A DNA stretch of 64,000 nt, taken from positions 124,001 through 188,000 of the forward strand of contig NZ_BAAAIV010000010.1 of assembly GCF_039526245.1 (NCBI RefSeq). Direction: 5' to 3'. A model generated the notes under the pieces. It was not told the DNA's origin. It saw nothing but the letters and a program-made list of their open reading frames with translations, and searched no databases. Positions 1-11,028 of this stretch are shown piece by piece; position 1 is the stretch's first letter, and the number at the start of each line of letters is the position of its first letter. The DNA is from Arthrobacter_H rhombi (GTDB lineage: Bacteria; Actinomycetota; Actinomycetes; Actinomycetales; Micrococcaceae). Both the position numbers and the translations under genes were made by a program.

Positions 1-1569
1 CAGGCCCTTGGGGGAACTGAGGATGGAATCTGCCGAGACGGCGGCGGTGGATCCGCGCAGCTTCTGGGTTCCGCCGGCCAGCTCCATCGATCCCGAGGAC
101 AGCTTGGCCGTTCCGTCGGCGAGCTTGCCGTTGCCCTCGGCCAATTCACCGGCCCCGTCGTTGACCTTGCCCGTGCCGGCCTGCAGCGACTTCGAACCCG
201 TATCGAGCTTGCCCAGTCCGGTATCGAGCTGGTGGGTTCCGGCGGCGAGGCGACCGGCACCGTCGTCGAGCTTCGTGGCCCCGGCGGCGAGCTTGCCGTT
301 GCCGTCTGCCAGCGCTCCGGCACCGTCGCGGACCTTGACCGAGCCAGCCGCGGCCTCTTCCGCGCCGGCGACCAGTTCGGGGGTCTTCCGGGCCAGTTCG
401 CCGGTGCCCTTCTGCAGCTTGACCGAACCGGCGGCGATGGCATGGTTGCCATCGGCCAAGGCGGAGGCGCCCTTCGAGACCTTCGTCGATCCGACGCTCA
501 GCTGGTCTGCCCCGGTGGACAGCTTCCCGGCACCGACGGCGAGGGCCTTGTTGCCGGTGGCGAGTTCGCCCGCGCCGGCTTCCAGACGGTTTGCGCCGGT
601 ATCGAGCTGCGAGAGCCCGGTGTAGAGCTGTTCGGTACCGACCTTGAGCTGGTCGGTGCCATTGGCCAACTCGCCGTTTCCGGCGGCGATCTTCTGGGCG
701 CCGGCGTTCAGCTTCTCGATGTCTTTCTTGATTACGCTAATAGGCACGAGCCCCTTGATTGGGTCGTTGGCTGCGGCAAGTAATTCCTCGGTACCGGCAG
801 CCAATTCGGCCGAGCCGTCGGCCAGTTGGTGGGCGCCGGGTGCCGCCTTGGCGGTGCCTTCCTTCAACTTGTAGCTACCGGCCAGGGCGTCGCCGGTGCC
901 TGCAGCGAGTTCCTGTGTTCCAGCGTGGAGCTTGTTGGCACCGACCGAGGCCTTGTTGGCACCGGTCTCCAGCTCCTGGGCTCCCTTGCCCAGGGCCTGC
1001 CCGCCGGTGCTGAGTTCACTGGCGCCCGCGCTGAGCTTGTCGGCGCCCGTGGCGGCCTGGCCCGCTCCGTCGACGAGCTTCACGGCGCCAGCGTCGAGCT
1101 TCTTCGCCGCGCGGTCGGCGCGTCCGGCGCCCGCGGCCACCTTCTGGGAACCCACTGCAAGCTTTCCGCTGCCTTCGGAGAGCTTCGTGGCACCCTGGGC
1201 TGCAGTTCCCGCGCCGGTGGACAACTCTCCGGTTCCGGAGTGGAGCTGCTGGGCACCGTCGTTGAGATCGCCGGCCCCGTTGTTCGCCGTGCTGATGCCC
1301 GCTGTCAGCTTGCCCGCTCCCTGGTCGAGTTCACCGGTTCCCTCGTGCAGCTTGGTGGCGCCGGAGGCGGCGCGCGTGGCGCCGTCGTCCAATTGGGTGA
1401 TTCCTGACTTCGCCTGGCCCATGCCGTTGTCCAATTTGGAGGCACCGTTGGCCACCTGGCCGGAATAGATGACGTAGAAGGCCAAAAGGGCCACCAGGAA
1501 CAGGGCCAGCAGGGCGGTGATGATGGCGTGCATCAGCGAGTGCTGCTTCGCCGCGCGATGTGCATTCAT
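1..1569 (-). CDS. YhgE/Pip-like membrane protein with LxxG heptad repeats (partial, C-terminus off the left edge)
   Basis: The minus strand is open from an ATG at 1569 to the window edge (523 codons). It starts MNAHRAAKQHS, followed by one hydrophobic segment at about residues 15-35. From residue 39 onward it is almost entirely a degenerate seven-residue repeat of the form xxxLxxG (for example GAGKLTAG, GADKLSAG). The repeat is interrupted near residues 262-285 by a non-repeat stretch (DPIKGLVPISVIKKDIEKL). The xxxLxxG repeat is a hallmark of YhgE/Pip proteins, which normally have an N-terminal helix, a long extracellular repeat region and C-terminal ABC-2-type membrane helices; the C-terminal part would lie beyond base 1. 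The start has a good ribosome site (GAGGAG, 4 bases before ATG). Oddity: repeats begin straight after the first helix, so the usual folded YhgE N-domain seems absent. Precise function is unknown. Confidence 0.8.
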   Translation of the reverse strand, partial: MNAHRAAKQHSLMHAIITALLALFLVALLAFYVIYSGQVANGASKLDNGMGQAKSGITQLDDGATRAASGATKLHEGTGELDQGAGKLTAGISTANNGAGDLNDGAQQLHSGTGELSTGAGTAAQGATKLSEGSGKLAVGSQKVAAGAGRADRAAKKLDAGAVKLVDGAGQAATGADKLSAGASELSTGGQALGKGAQELETGANKASVGANKLHAGTQELAAGTGDALAGSYKLKEGTAKAAPGAHQLADGSAELAAGTEELLAAANDPIKGLVPISVIKKDIEKLNAGAQKIAAGNGELANGTDQLKVGTEQLYTGLSQLDTGANRLEAGAGELATGNKALAVGAGKLSTGADQLSVGSTKVSKGASALADGNHAIAAGSVKLQKGTGELARKTPELVAGAEEAAAGSVKVRDGAGALADGNGKLAAGATKLDDGAGRLAAGTHQLDTGLGKLDTGSKSLQAGTGKVNDGAGELAEGNGKLADGTAKLSSGSMELAGGTQKLRGSTAAVSADSILSSPKGL

Positions 1570-1756
1570 GCGTCTCCTCGGGGAGGTCGTGTCGGGCCGG
1601 ACGGCGCGACGCTGCCCGTTTGACGTGCGGCAGCGCACGAGCCGGCCCCCCAGCCCGGGATGTTCACCCGCGGTACCTCGCCGGTTACGAGGTGGTCGCG
1701 GGGGACCGGACCAGGAGGTCCGGATGGATGTCAGTGATTGTGACCTGCCTTACATT

Positions 1757-1769
1757 GAACATACTGTTC
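1757..1769. promoter_or_regulatory. 13-bp dyad GAACA-TAC-TGTTC, likely operator
   Basis: A perfect inverted repeat (GAACA, 3-base spacer, TGTTC) lies in the 310-base non-coding stretch 1570-1879 between the divergent YhgE-like gene and the UvrA-like gene. Nothing else obvious is in this stretch apart from a -10 element near its right end. YhgE-type genes are often controlled by TetR regulators that bind such dyads, but no TetR gene is adjacent here. Which protein binds is not known. Confidence 0.4.
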
Positions 1770-1866
1770 GGTAACATTTCAAGGGTTGTCCAAAAAAAAG
1801 TTACTTGTGGGTAGTCACGGCATTTTCGTCGATACGATGTTCCGCCGTGACGGGTGCGGCCCCGCA

Positions 1867-1872
1867 TACACT
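1867..1872 (+). promoter_or_regulatory. -10 element TACACT for a leaderless UvrA-like mRNA
   Basis: TACACT ends 7 bases before the ATG at 1880, so transcription would begin at or next to the start codon. No ribosome site is visible upstream, which fits leaderless initiation, common in actinobacteria. No convincing -35 is seen. Confidence 0.35.
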
Positions 1873-1879
1873 GGATCCC

Positions 1880-4259
<2,380 letters not shown>

Positions 4260-4277
4260 CCAGCGCCGGTATCCGCC

Positions 4278-4949
4278 CTACGGCAGGGGCCACTCGGCGA
4301 TGTCGGTGTCGACGTCGGCCAGGGTCAGGGAGCCGTGCGGGTCGGGGATGTCGAGCACCAGCGTGCCGCGCACGCTCGATCCCGGTTTCATCTCGGCGGG
4401 GAGGGCATTGCCTGCTTGCTGGCACGATGCCGCGGCGGTGGTGTCCAGGCCGTCGTCGTACCGGGGGCCCTCGACGGGGTAGTAGGACCAGACATTCGGC
4501 GAGAGCGCGAGCGGGCGTTGTTGCGCGTCCGGATCATCCGCCTTCTCGAAGGTGGCTTCCACTTCCAGCAGGGCGAAGGCGCCGTGGTCCGGTTTGCCGC
4601 CATCGACCGGGCAGGTGTCCTCGACGGCGATGGAGGTGACGGTCAAGCTGATGGCCGGTTGTCCACCGGTGCCCTCGAGCTCCACCGTCTCGCCGGGCGT
4701 GTAGAGCGGCAGGCCGCGGTCGCTGGTCGCCCGTCGGGGCGTTTCATGCGCCGGAATGCTCGCATCGGGGGCCGTGGACGATGACGGCGAGGCCTGGGTC
4801 GCGGGTGTCCGCGGGGTGGCGGGGCTGCCGTCGGCGGACCCATCCTGGGACGGGGCATCGGAGGCGCAGGAGGCCAGCAGCACAGCCGCCGCGGCGAGCG
4901 TTGCCAGCTGGGTCAGGCGTGGGGCGGCTCGTCGTCGGCGTTCAAACAT
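4278..4949 (-). CDS. Putative lipoprotein of unknown function
   Basis: Encodes 223 residues from ATG 4949 (MFERRRRAAP). The N-terminus has an Arg-rich start, a hydrophobic stretch and a lipobox LASC at about residue 26, so export and lipid anchoring are likely. A Ser/Thr/Pro/Ala-rich linker (about residues 28-65) leads to a globular domain with alternating beta-strand-like segments (VELEGTGGQPAISLTVTSI; GALFALLEVEATF-like pattern near the middle; RGTLVLDIPDPHG). This pattern resembles DUF4352-type immunoglobulin-like extracellular domains, but no diagnostic motif was recognised. The gene lies between the converging UvrA-like gene (18 bases away) and the divergent glutamate-synthase-like gene. 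Confidence 0.7.
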   Translation of the reverse strand: MFERRRRAAPRLTQLATLAAAAVLLASCASDAPSQDGSADGSPATPRTPATQASPSSSTAPDASIPAHETPRRATSDRGLPLYTPGETVELEGTGGQPAISLTVTSIAVEDTCPVDGGKPDHGAFALLEVEATFEKADDPDAQQRPLALSPNVWSYYPVEGPRYDDGLDTTAAASCQQAGNALPAEMKPGSSVRGTLVLDIPDPHGSLTLADVDTDIAEWPLP

Positions 4950-5016
4950 GCACCCATTGTCGCCCACCGGCTTCGGCGGTGTCGAAATGGCGCGTCGCGG
5001 GGGTAGTCTCGGGCTC

Positions 5017-6825
5017 ATGGTGCGTTTCTTCCTGCTGACCTTGTTCATCGTCCTGGCGGCAGCGGCGGTGGTCGCCGCATCGTTCGGGACCATCGGCTGG
5101 ATCGTCTTCGGCGTGGTGGTGCTGTTGGTTGCCGCACTGGGCGTGCACGACCTGCTGCAGACCAAGCACGCGATCCTGCGCAACTTCCCGGTGCTCGGGC
5201 GGATGCGGTACCTGCTGGAGTCGGTCCGGCCGGAGATCCAGCAGTACTTCGTCGAGCGCAACACCGACGGCCGCCCCTTCGACCGGGATACCCGCTCGCT
5301 GATCTATGCGCGGGCCAAGGGAGCCGACAGCCACAAGGCCTTCGGCACCGAACGGGACGTGAACTCCCAGGGGTACGAATTCCTCCTGCACTCCAGCGCA
5401 CCGTTGGCCCCACCCGAGGAGCACCATCGCGTGCGCATCGGCGGACCGGATTGCCGCCAGCCCTATGACATGGCGCTGATGAACGTGTCCTCGATGAGTT
5501 TCGGGTCGTTGTCCAAGAATGCCGTGCTGGCCATGAACAAGGGCGCTGCCTTGGGCGGGTTCGTCCATGAAACCGGCGAGGGTGGCCTGACCAAATACCA
5601 CCTCGAATACGGGGCCGACCTGTTCTGGGAAATCGGTTCGGGCTACTTCGGTTGCCGCGACGAGCACGGCAGGTTCGCTCCGGAGACGTTCCGCACGAAG
5701 GCTGCCACCGAACAAGTCAAGGGCATCACCATCAAGCTCAGCCAGGGGGCCAAGCCGGGGCTCGGCGGCGTGCTCCCGGCGGCCAAGATCACCCCCGAGA
5801 TCTCCGAGGCCCGCGGCGTGCCGATGGGGAAGGACTGCATCTCCCCGGCGTCGCACTCCGCCTTCCATACGCCACGCGAACTCATGGAGTTCGTGCAGCA
5901 GCTGCGCGAACTTTCAGACGGCAAACCCATCGGCTACAAGTTCTGCGTGGGTTCCCGCACCGACGTGCTGGCCATGTGCAAGGCCATGCTGGACACCGGA
6001 ATCACCCCGGACTACATCATCATCGACGGCTCCGAAGGCGGCACCGGTGCCGCCCCGCTGGAGTACGAGGACCACATCGGGACGCCGCTGACCGAGGGAT
6101 TGATGCTCGTGCACAACGCACTGGTCGGGACGGGCCTGCGCGACAAGATCCGCCTCGGGGCGGCGGGCAAGGTTGCCAGCGGCAGCGACATCGTCAAGCG
6201 GCTCATCCAGGGTGCCGACTTCACCATGAGTGCGCGCTCCATGATGATGGCCACCGGCTGCATCCAGGCCCAGAAGTGCCATACAAACGAGTGCCCCGTG
6301 GGCGTGGCCACACAGAATCCCCGTCTCATGCGGGCCCTGAACGTGGAGGACAAGGGCAACCGCGTCCACAACTACCAGAAGCTCACGGTCACCGAGGCGG
6401 AACAGATCATGGCCTCCATGGGCGTCTCCAGCCCGGCGAACCTGAACCAGCGGATGCTGCGCCGCCGCGTGGACCACCTGACGACCAGCAGCTACGCGGC
6501 CCTCTACAACTGGATGCGTCCCGGTGAACTCCTGGAGGATCCGCCGCGCGGATGGCGCCTGGACTGGGACGAGGCCGACACCGAACATTTCGGCGAGCAC
6601 GCGCCGATCCCGTGGTTGGAACCCACGGGCGGGCAGGGGGCCGGGGACGCGACCCGCGGCGGTCATTCCCGGCGGGATCGACCCGATATGGCCCGCTGGG
6701 ACGAGACCAGTTCCATGTCCCAGGTGCCGGGCCCCAGCCGGGACGACGTGGATGACACCGATACGGGGAAGACCTCACGGGTCGAGTCCTCCGGGGTCCG
6801 CCCGGAGGGACGCCCGGGCGGTTAG
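5017..6825 (+). CDS. Membrane-anchored FMN-binding glutamate synthase family protein
   Basis: Encodes 602 residues. The start ATG 5017 (MVRFFLLTLF) is chosen because two hydrophobic segments (about residues 2-22 and 27-45) begin at once, and TAGTCT at 5004-5009 sits 7 bases upstream, suggesting a leaderless mRNA; an in-frame ATG at 4987 would add 10 residues. The rest matches the glutamate synthase central/FMN barrel domain: IKLSQGAKPGLGG, IDGSEGGTGAAP and a cysteine set C415-x5-C421-x4-C426 with the spacing of the 3Fe-4S ligands of GltB. There is no N-terminal glutaminase domain and no separate small subunit nearby, so it is not a complete glutamate synthase. Many bacteria carry such stand-alone proteins and their physiological reaction is not well established. 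The C-terminal 70 residues are low-complexity and charged. Confidence 0.85.
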   Translation: MVRFFLLTLFIVLAAAAVVAASFGTIGWIVFGVVVLLVAALGVHDLLQTKHAILRNFPVLGRMRYLLESVRPEIQQYFVERNTDGRPFDRDTRSLIYARAKGADSHKAFGTERDVNSQGYEFLLHSSAPLAPPEEHHRVRIGGPDCRQPYDMALMNVSSMSFGSLSKNAVLAMNKGAALGGFVHETGEGGLTKYHLEYGADLFWEIGSGYFGCRDEHGRFAPETFRTKAATEQVKGITIKLSQGAKPGLGGVLPAAKITPEISEARGVPMGKDCISPASHSAFHTPRELMEFVQQLRELSDGKPIGYKFCVGSRTDVLAMCKAMLDTGITPDYIIIDGSEGGTGAAPLEYEDHIGTPLTEGLMLVHNALVGTGLRDKIRLGAAGKVASGSDIVKRLIQGADFTMSARSMMMATGCIQAQKCHTNECPVGVATQNPRLMRALNVEDKGNRVHNYQKLTVTEAEQIMASMGVSSPANLNQRMLRRRVDHLTTSSYAALYNWMRPGELLEDPPRGWRLDWDEADTEHFGEHAPIPWLEPTGGQGAGDATRGGHSRRDRPDMARWDETSSMSQVPGPSRDDVDDTDTGKTSRVESSGVRPEGRPGG

Positions 6826-6858
6826 ACCCGGAGTCCGGCCACCGTCCGGCCCGTCTGG

Positions 6859-7251
6859 CTATTCGTATTCGGCCAGGACCTTCTGCCCGATCTTGAACGC
6901 CACGTTGGCCGCCGGCACCGAACAGTAGATGGCGCACTGGAGGAAGACCTCCTTGATCTCCGCGGCGGTCATCCCGTTGCGCAGCGCAGCGTGCACGTGC
7001 ATCTCCAGCTCTTCCCAGTAGCCGCCGGCGATCATCGCGGTCAGCGTGATGGCCGACCGGGTGGTCCGGGGCAGTCCCTCACGGGTCCAGATGGTCCCCC
7101 ACGCGTAGCGGGTGATCATCTCCTGGAACTCCTCGGTGAACTCCGTGGCGTTGGCCGTGGAACGGTCCACGTGTTCGCCGCCGAGCACTTCGCGGCGGAC
7201 CACCATGCCGTCGTCGTACCGGTCCCCGGGCAAGCGGTGGGATTCAGGCAC
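6859..7251 (-). CDS. pcaC: 4-carboxymuconolactone decarboxylase
   Basis: Encodes 130 residues of the carboxymuconolactone decarboxylase family, which converts gamma-carboxymuconolactone to 3-oxoadipate enol-lactone in the protocatechuate branch of the beta-ketoadipate pathway. The N-terminal YDDGMVVRREVLGGEHVDRS and the later sequence ITRYAWGTIWTREGL, AALRNGMTAAEIKEV and EVFLQCAIYCSVPAAN are typical of PcaC. The start is taken as GTG 7251 because this gives the normal family length and overlaps the end of pcaD by 8 bases; the ATG at 7206 would remove conserved N-terminal residues. It is the last gene of pobA-pcaHGBDC. In many actinobacteria pcaD and pcaC are fused as pcaL; here they are separate but translationally overlapping. 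Confidence 0.92.
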   Translation of the reverse strand: MPESHRLPGDRYDDGMVVRREVLGGEHVDRSTANATEFTEEFQEMITRYAWGTIWTREGLPRTTRSAITLTAMIAGGYWEELEMHVHAALRNGMTAAEIKEVFLQCAIYCSVPAANVAFKIGQKVLAEYE

Positions 7252-8077
7252 GGGGCGCCCCCTCGGTGGTGAAGAAGTCGATGAGCAACGCGGCGGTTGC
7301 CGCAGGGTCCTCGGCCGGGGCCAGGTGGGCCGCCGACTCCACGACGGCGGAGCGCCCATGGGCCACGTGGCCGGCCAGGAACTCGGCGTCGGATGGCGGG
7401 CAGACCACGTCGTGCGCGCCGGCGATGGCGAGCAGCGGATCGGTGATGGAACCGAGCTCGGCGGTCAGGTCGAACCCGGCCAGGGCGGCGCAGGCATGCG
7501 CGTAGGAGAAGCGGTCGGCGTCCTGCAGGGTGTGCAGCAGGTCGGCGGAGACCACCGGGTGGGATTCGATGAAGCCGGGACCGAACCAGCGCTCCGCGGA
7601 GCCGGCGACCATGGTGGGGGTGCCGGCCTTCGCGACGAGTTCGGCGCGGTCGGTCCACCCCTGGGGGGAACCGATCTTCGCGGCCGAGCAGATGATCGCC
7701 AGACCGGAGAACAGCCCGGGGTGGTCGTGGCCGAGCTGGATGCCGGTGGCGCCGCCAATGGAGACGCCTGCGTAGTAGACCGGCGTCTTGGCGGCGATCG
7801 TGCCGTCGGCGCGCAGGCGCTCCAGCAGGGTGACGACGGCGGAGGCCAGTTCCGCCATGCTGAAGTCCCCCGTGGAGGCGGGGGCTCCGCCATGGCCGGG
7901 CAGGTCCCACGCGAAGAGGTCGAAGTGCTGGGCCAACCGGGGGGCAATGGGGCCCCACAGGGCCTTGGCGCCGGTGCCCAGGGAAGGGCCCAGCAACAAG
8001 GCGGGCTTGGCGGGGGCGTCGGTGGGGGCACCGGCGATCTGGTTCAGCGCGAGTCCGCGCAACATCGGTTCGGTCAT
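7244..8077 (-). CDS. pcaD: 3-oxoadipate enol-lactonase (alpha/beta hydrolase)
   Basis: Encodes 277 residues of the alpha/beta-hydrolase fold. PcaD hydrolyses 3-oxoadipate enol-lactone to 3-oxoadipate. Visible features are the oxyanion-region LLLGPSLGTG near the N-terminus, the nucleophile elbow GVSIGG, DLPGHGGA after strand 4, and a C-terminal acid/His region (AGAHDVVCPP, then AAHLAP). The ATG has a good ribosome site (AGAAGGA). It lies between pcaB (58 bases upstream) and pcaC (8-base overlap), which settles the assignment over other hydrolases. Confidence 0.92.
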   Translation of the reverse strand: MTEPMLRGLALNQIAGAPTDAPAKPALLLGPSLGTGAKALWGPIAPRLAQHFDLFAWDLPGHGGAPASTGDFSMAELASAVVTLLERLRADGTIAAKTPVYYAGVSIGGATGIQLGHDHPGLFSGLAIICSAAKIGSPQGWTDRAELVAKAGTPTMVAGSAERWFGPGFIESHPVVSADLLHTLQDADRFSYAHACAALAGFDLTAELGSITDPLLAIAGAHDVVCPPSDAEFLAGHVAHGRSAVVESAAHLAPAEDPAATAALLIDFFTTEGAPRA

Positions 8078-8135
8078 GGGTCCTTCTGCCTGGGTTCTCG
8101 GTGGTGCTCGATGGTGGTCTGGTGGGGCCGCGACG

Positions 8136-9530
8136 TCAGCCGGCGGTGGCCGACCACGCTGCGTGGTCGGCCAGGATCCGGTCGATGAACGTCCCGGTTT
8201 GGCCGAGGTAGCCGGCCGGGTCGAAGAGGGCGTTGAAGTCGTCGTCGGAGAGTGAGCCGGCGGGGACCGCGTCGCGCAGCAGCGGCCGCAGTTCGCGGCG
8301 CTCGGAGAGCGAGCGGGTGACCAGTTCCTGCACGGCGGATTTCCCGCCCTCGACCAGCGGTGCCAGCCGTGAGGTGATCCGTTCGCTGAGCAGCAGGTCC
8401 CCGGTCAGGGCGGCGTTGGCTGCCAGGGCCTCCGGATGCACCTGCAGGCCGGTGGCCAGTTCGGACAGCTTGGTGGACGCCCCTCCGGCCAAGCGGAGCA
8501 GGGACCGCAGGGCGGCCCATTCGCTGTGCCAGGAACCGTCGGGGCGCTCGTCGGCGGCCAGGCCGGCGGCGAGGAACAGCTGCGCCGCCTGATGCGGTGC
8601 CGACAGCGCCGCCTGGCGGATGAGGACGGAGAGCACGGGGTTCTGCTTTTGCGGCATGGCCGAGGAACCGCCGCGGCCGGGGGCCCGGGGTTCGGAGACC
8701 TCGGCGATCTCCGGCCGGGAGGCGGTGAGCACGTCGGCGGCCAGGGTCCCGGCGGCGGCGACGGTGTCCGCCAGGGCAGCACCGAGTCCGGTGACGGGCA
8801 TCCTGTTGGTATGCCAGGGGGTTCCGGGATCCACCAGCCCCAGCCGTTCGGCCAGCGCGGTGACGAGCTCGGGGACCGGGGCACCGCCGTCGTTCCCCGC
8901 CTGCAGCGAGTCGGTGAGCGAGGCGAGCGTGCCGACGGCGCCGCCCCATTGCACGGGCAGCCCGGCCAGGGCGGCGTCGAGGCGACGGCCCGCGGCCGTG
9001 AGCCCCGCGAGCCAGTTGGCGGCGCGCAAACCGAACGTGATGGGCAGGGCATGCTGGGTCAGCGACCGGGCGACGCAGATCGTGTCGCGGTGGGTGTCGG
9101 CCAGCCGGGCCGCACCGGCGGCGGCCGCGGCCAGATCGGCGCGGATCGTGGCACCGGCCCGGGAGGCCACGAGCATCAGCGCGGTGTCGACGATGTCCTG
9201 GCTGGTGGCCCCGCGGTGCACCACGGCGGCCGCCTCGGCAGACCCCGCGGCCTTCAGCTCGGCGCGCAGGTCCGCCAGCAGCGGGATCAGCGGGTTGCCG
9301 CCGCCGGCCGAGCGCCGGGCCACATCCGCCAGATCGTAGAGCGAGGCATCGGCCGCCGCGTCGACGGCGTCGGCGGCCTCCGGAGGGCAATGGCCGGCAT
9401 CGGCGAGCACCCCCACCCAAGCGGCCTCGACGTCGAGCAGCGCCTGGGCGATGGCTGCGTCCGAGGTCGCGGCGGCCGCGGGGGTGCCGGCCCACGCGGG
9501 GTCCAGCAGGCCGAAATCGGCGTCGGTCAT
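8136..9530 (-). CDS. pcaB: 3-carboxy-cis,cis-muconate cycloisomerase
   Basis: Encodes about 464 residues of the fumarase/aspartase superfamily. PcaB cyclises beta-carboxy-cis,cis-muconate to gamma-carboxymuconolactone. The superfamily signature GSSAMPQKQNP is present in the second half, with the conserved segments VHRGATSQDIVDTA and RSLTQHALPITFG earlier. Two ATG codons lie in tandem (9533 and 9530); the GAAGGG site fits the second better (4-base gap), and an upstream TTG at 9542 is less likely. It lies 29 bases downstream of pcaG within the operon. The protein is Ala-rich but all core motifs are intact. Confidence 0.92.
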   Translation of the reverse strand: MTDADFGLLDPAWAGTPAAAATSDAAIAQALLDVEAAWVGVLADAGHCPPEAADAVDAAADASLYDLADVARRSAGGGNPLIPLLADLRAELKAAGSAEAAAVVHRGATSQDIVDTALMLVASRAGATIRADLAAAAAGAARLADTHRDTICVARSLTQHALPITFGLRAANWLAGLTAAGRRLDAALAGLPVQWGGAVGTLASLTDSLQAGNDGGAPVPELVTALAERLGLVDPGTPWHTNRMPVTGLGAALADTVAAAGTLAADVLTASRPEIAEVSEPRAPGRGGSSAMPQKQNPVLSVLIRQAALSAPHQAAQLFLAAGLAADERPDGSWHSEWAALRSLLRLAGGASTKLSELATGLQVHPEALAANAALTGDLLLSERITSRLAPLVEGGKSAVQELVTRSLSERRELRPLLRDAVPAGSLSDDDFNALFDPAGYLGQTGTFIDRILADHAAWSATAG

Positions 9531-9559
9531 CATGCCCTTCAAATTAGCAGGTCCGCCGT

Positions 9560-10135
9560 TCAGGACCGCGGGTAGGACAGGAACGCCGTCTCGCCCTCGC
9601 CCTGCAACCGCACGTCGAAGCGCAACGCGCCATCGGCCTCACGGGTGGCGATCAACGTGTCGCGGTCCGCGGCATCCAGCGACGCCAGCAGCGGGTCGGC
9701 GGCCAGGGCGGCGGTGTCCTCGGGCAGGTAGATGCGCGTGAACAGCCGGTTGAGCAGGCCGCGGGCGAAGACCGTGAGCATGATGAACGGCGCCTTGCCC
9801 TCCCCGGTGGGACCGGGGTTCAGCGTGGTGAAGGTGTAGTTGCCCTCGTTGTCCACTGCGGTGCGGCCGAAGCCGGTGAACGTGTAGCCGTCGCGGACCA
9901 GTGAGCCGGCCTGAGCCACGACATGGCCCTCTCCGTCGGCCTGCCAGATCTCCAACAGGGCATCCGGGATCACGGCTCCCTCGCCGTCGTACACCGTGCC
10001 ATGCAGGCGGACGGCTCCGGCGCGGGAGGGGCTCACGAGTTCGTTGTCGCGCTCGTAGGGCAGCGCGTAGCCGTAGAACGGGCCGATGGTCTGGCCCGGG
10101 GTTGCGTCGAGCTTCGTGGCGGGTGCCTGTGCCAT
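9560..10135 (-). CDS. pcaG: Protocatechuate 3,4-dioxygenase alpha subunit
   Basis: Encodes 191 residues. The N-terminal ATPGQTIGPFYGYALPY is the classic PcaG signature, followed by the beta-sandwich intradiol-dioxygenase core (GTVYDGEGAVIPDALLEIWQ, GRTAVDNEGNYTFTTLNPG). The alpha subunit pairs with PcaH and lacks the catalytic iron ligands. The ATG at 10135 overlaps the pcaH stop by one base (TGATG), so the two subunits are translationally coupled, as expected for an obligate heteromer. Confidence 0.95.
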   Translation of the reverse strand: MAQAPATKLDATPGQTIGPFYGYALPYERDNELVSPSRAGAVRLHGTVYDGEGAVIPDALLEIWQADGEGHVVAQAGSLVRDGYTFTGFGRTAVDNEGNYTFTTLNPGPTGEGKAPFIMLTVFARGLLNRLFTRIYLPEDTAALAADPLLASLDAADRDTLIATREADGALRFDVRLQGEGETAFLSYPRS

Positions 10136-10968
10136 CAGTGATCCCCTTCTTCGTTTTCCATCCAGGTGCGGTTGCTGCCGGTCAGCACGATGTCCCAGCG
10201 GTAGCCGGTGGCCCATTCGTGGCTGGTGACCGAGTGGTCGTAGGTGGCCACGAGCGCCTCGCGGGCCTTCGGGTCGGTGATCGACTGGTAGATCGGGTCC
10301 AGGCCGAATAGCGGGTCGCCCGGGAAGTACATCTGGGTGATCATCCGCTGGGTGAATTCGGTGCCGAAGAGCGAGAAGTGGATGTGGGCCGGACGCCAGG
10401 CGTTGTGGTGGTTCTTCCACGGGTAGGGGGCCGGTTTGATGGTGGTGAACGTGTATTCGCCGTCGTCCCCGGTCAGCGCGCGGCCGACGCCGGTGAAGTT
10501 CGGGTCGATCGGCGCCGGGTGCTGGTCCCGCTTGTGGATGTAGCGGCCGGCGGCGTTGGCCTGCCAGATCTCCACCAGCTGGTGGCGCACTGGATGCCCA
10601 TCGCCGTCGAGCACGCGGCCGGTGACCACGATGCGCTCGCCGATCGGCTCGCCGTTGTGCTGGATGGTCAGATCCGACTCCAGGGCGTGCACGTCGCGCT
10701 GGCCGAAGGCCGGGCTGAACAGCTCGATGGTCTCCGGGTCCGCGTGGTGCAGCGACTTGGTCGGGTGGCGCAGCAGCGAGCTGCGGTACGGGGCGAAGTC
10801 GGTGCGCGGTTGCGTCTCCGGCGCGTCACCGGCCTGCAGCGTTGCGCCATAGGCCTCGTGCTCTGCGGCGATTTCCGCGCTGATCTGTTCCTGGGTGGCC
10901 GTGGTGGCTGCCGGGTCCAGGACGTGGCTGTTGGCGAAGGATTCGGCGCCGTGGGTGGTGTTGGTCAT
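10135..10968 (-). CDS. pcaH: Protocatechuate 3,4-dioxygenase beta subunit
   Basis: Encodes 277 residues, longer at the N-terminus than the roughly 235-residue proteobacterial form, as is usual in actinobacteria. PcaGH cleaves protocatechuate between the two hydroxyls to beta-carboxymuconate using non-haem Fe(III). The iron-ligand region is visible: the Tyr of PAPYPWKN and the His pair in AWRPAHIHFSLFG, with GRVLDGDGHPVRHQLVEIWQ upstream. A strong ribosome site (GGAAGGAG) precedes the ATG. It lies 60 bases downstream of pobA and is the first pca gene of the operon. Confidence 0.95.
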   Translation of the reverse strand: MTNTTHGAESFANSHVLDPAATTATQEQISAEIAAEHEAYGATLQAGDAPETQPRTDFAPYRSSLLRHPTKSLHHADPETIELFSPAFGQRDVHALESDLTIQHNGEPIGERIVVTGRVLDGDGHPVRHQLVEIWQANAAGRYIHKRDQHPAPIDPNFTGVGRALTGDDGEYTFTTIKPAPYPWKNHHNAWRPAHIHFSLFGTEFTQRMITQMYFPGDPLFGLDPIYQSITDPKAREALVATYDHSVTSHEWATGYRWDIVLTGSNRTWMENEEGDH

Positions 10969-11028
10969 CGAATCTGCTCCTTCCGGAGGTGGTGGGTGAT
11001 GGGGGAAGAGGACGACGGCGGCGCGATG

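Noticed and set aside
8..1468. Long plus-strand frames rich in Pro, Ala and Ser that look like a repeat surface protein
   Set aside because: They read antisense through the LxxG heptad repeats of the minus-strand YhgE-like gene, have no ribosome site, and exist only because the repeat avoids stop codons on the other strand.
5017..6825. Complete glutamate synthase large subunit
   Set aside because: The glutaminase domain is missing and the N-terminus is a membrane anchor; only the FMN/3Fe-4S part is present.
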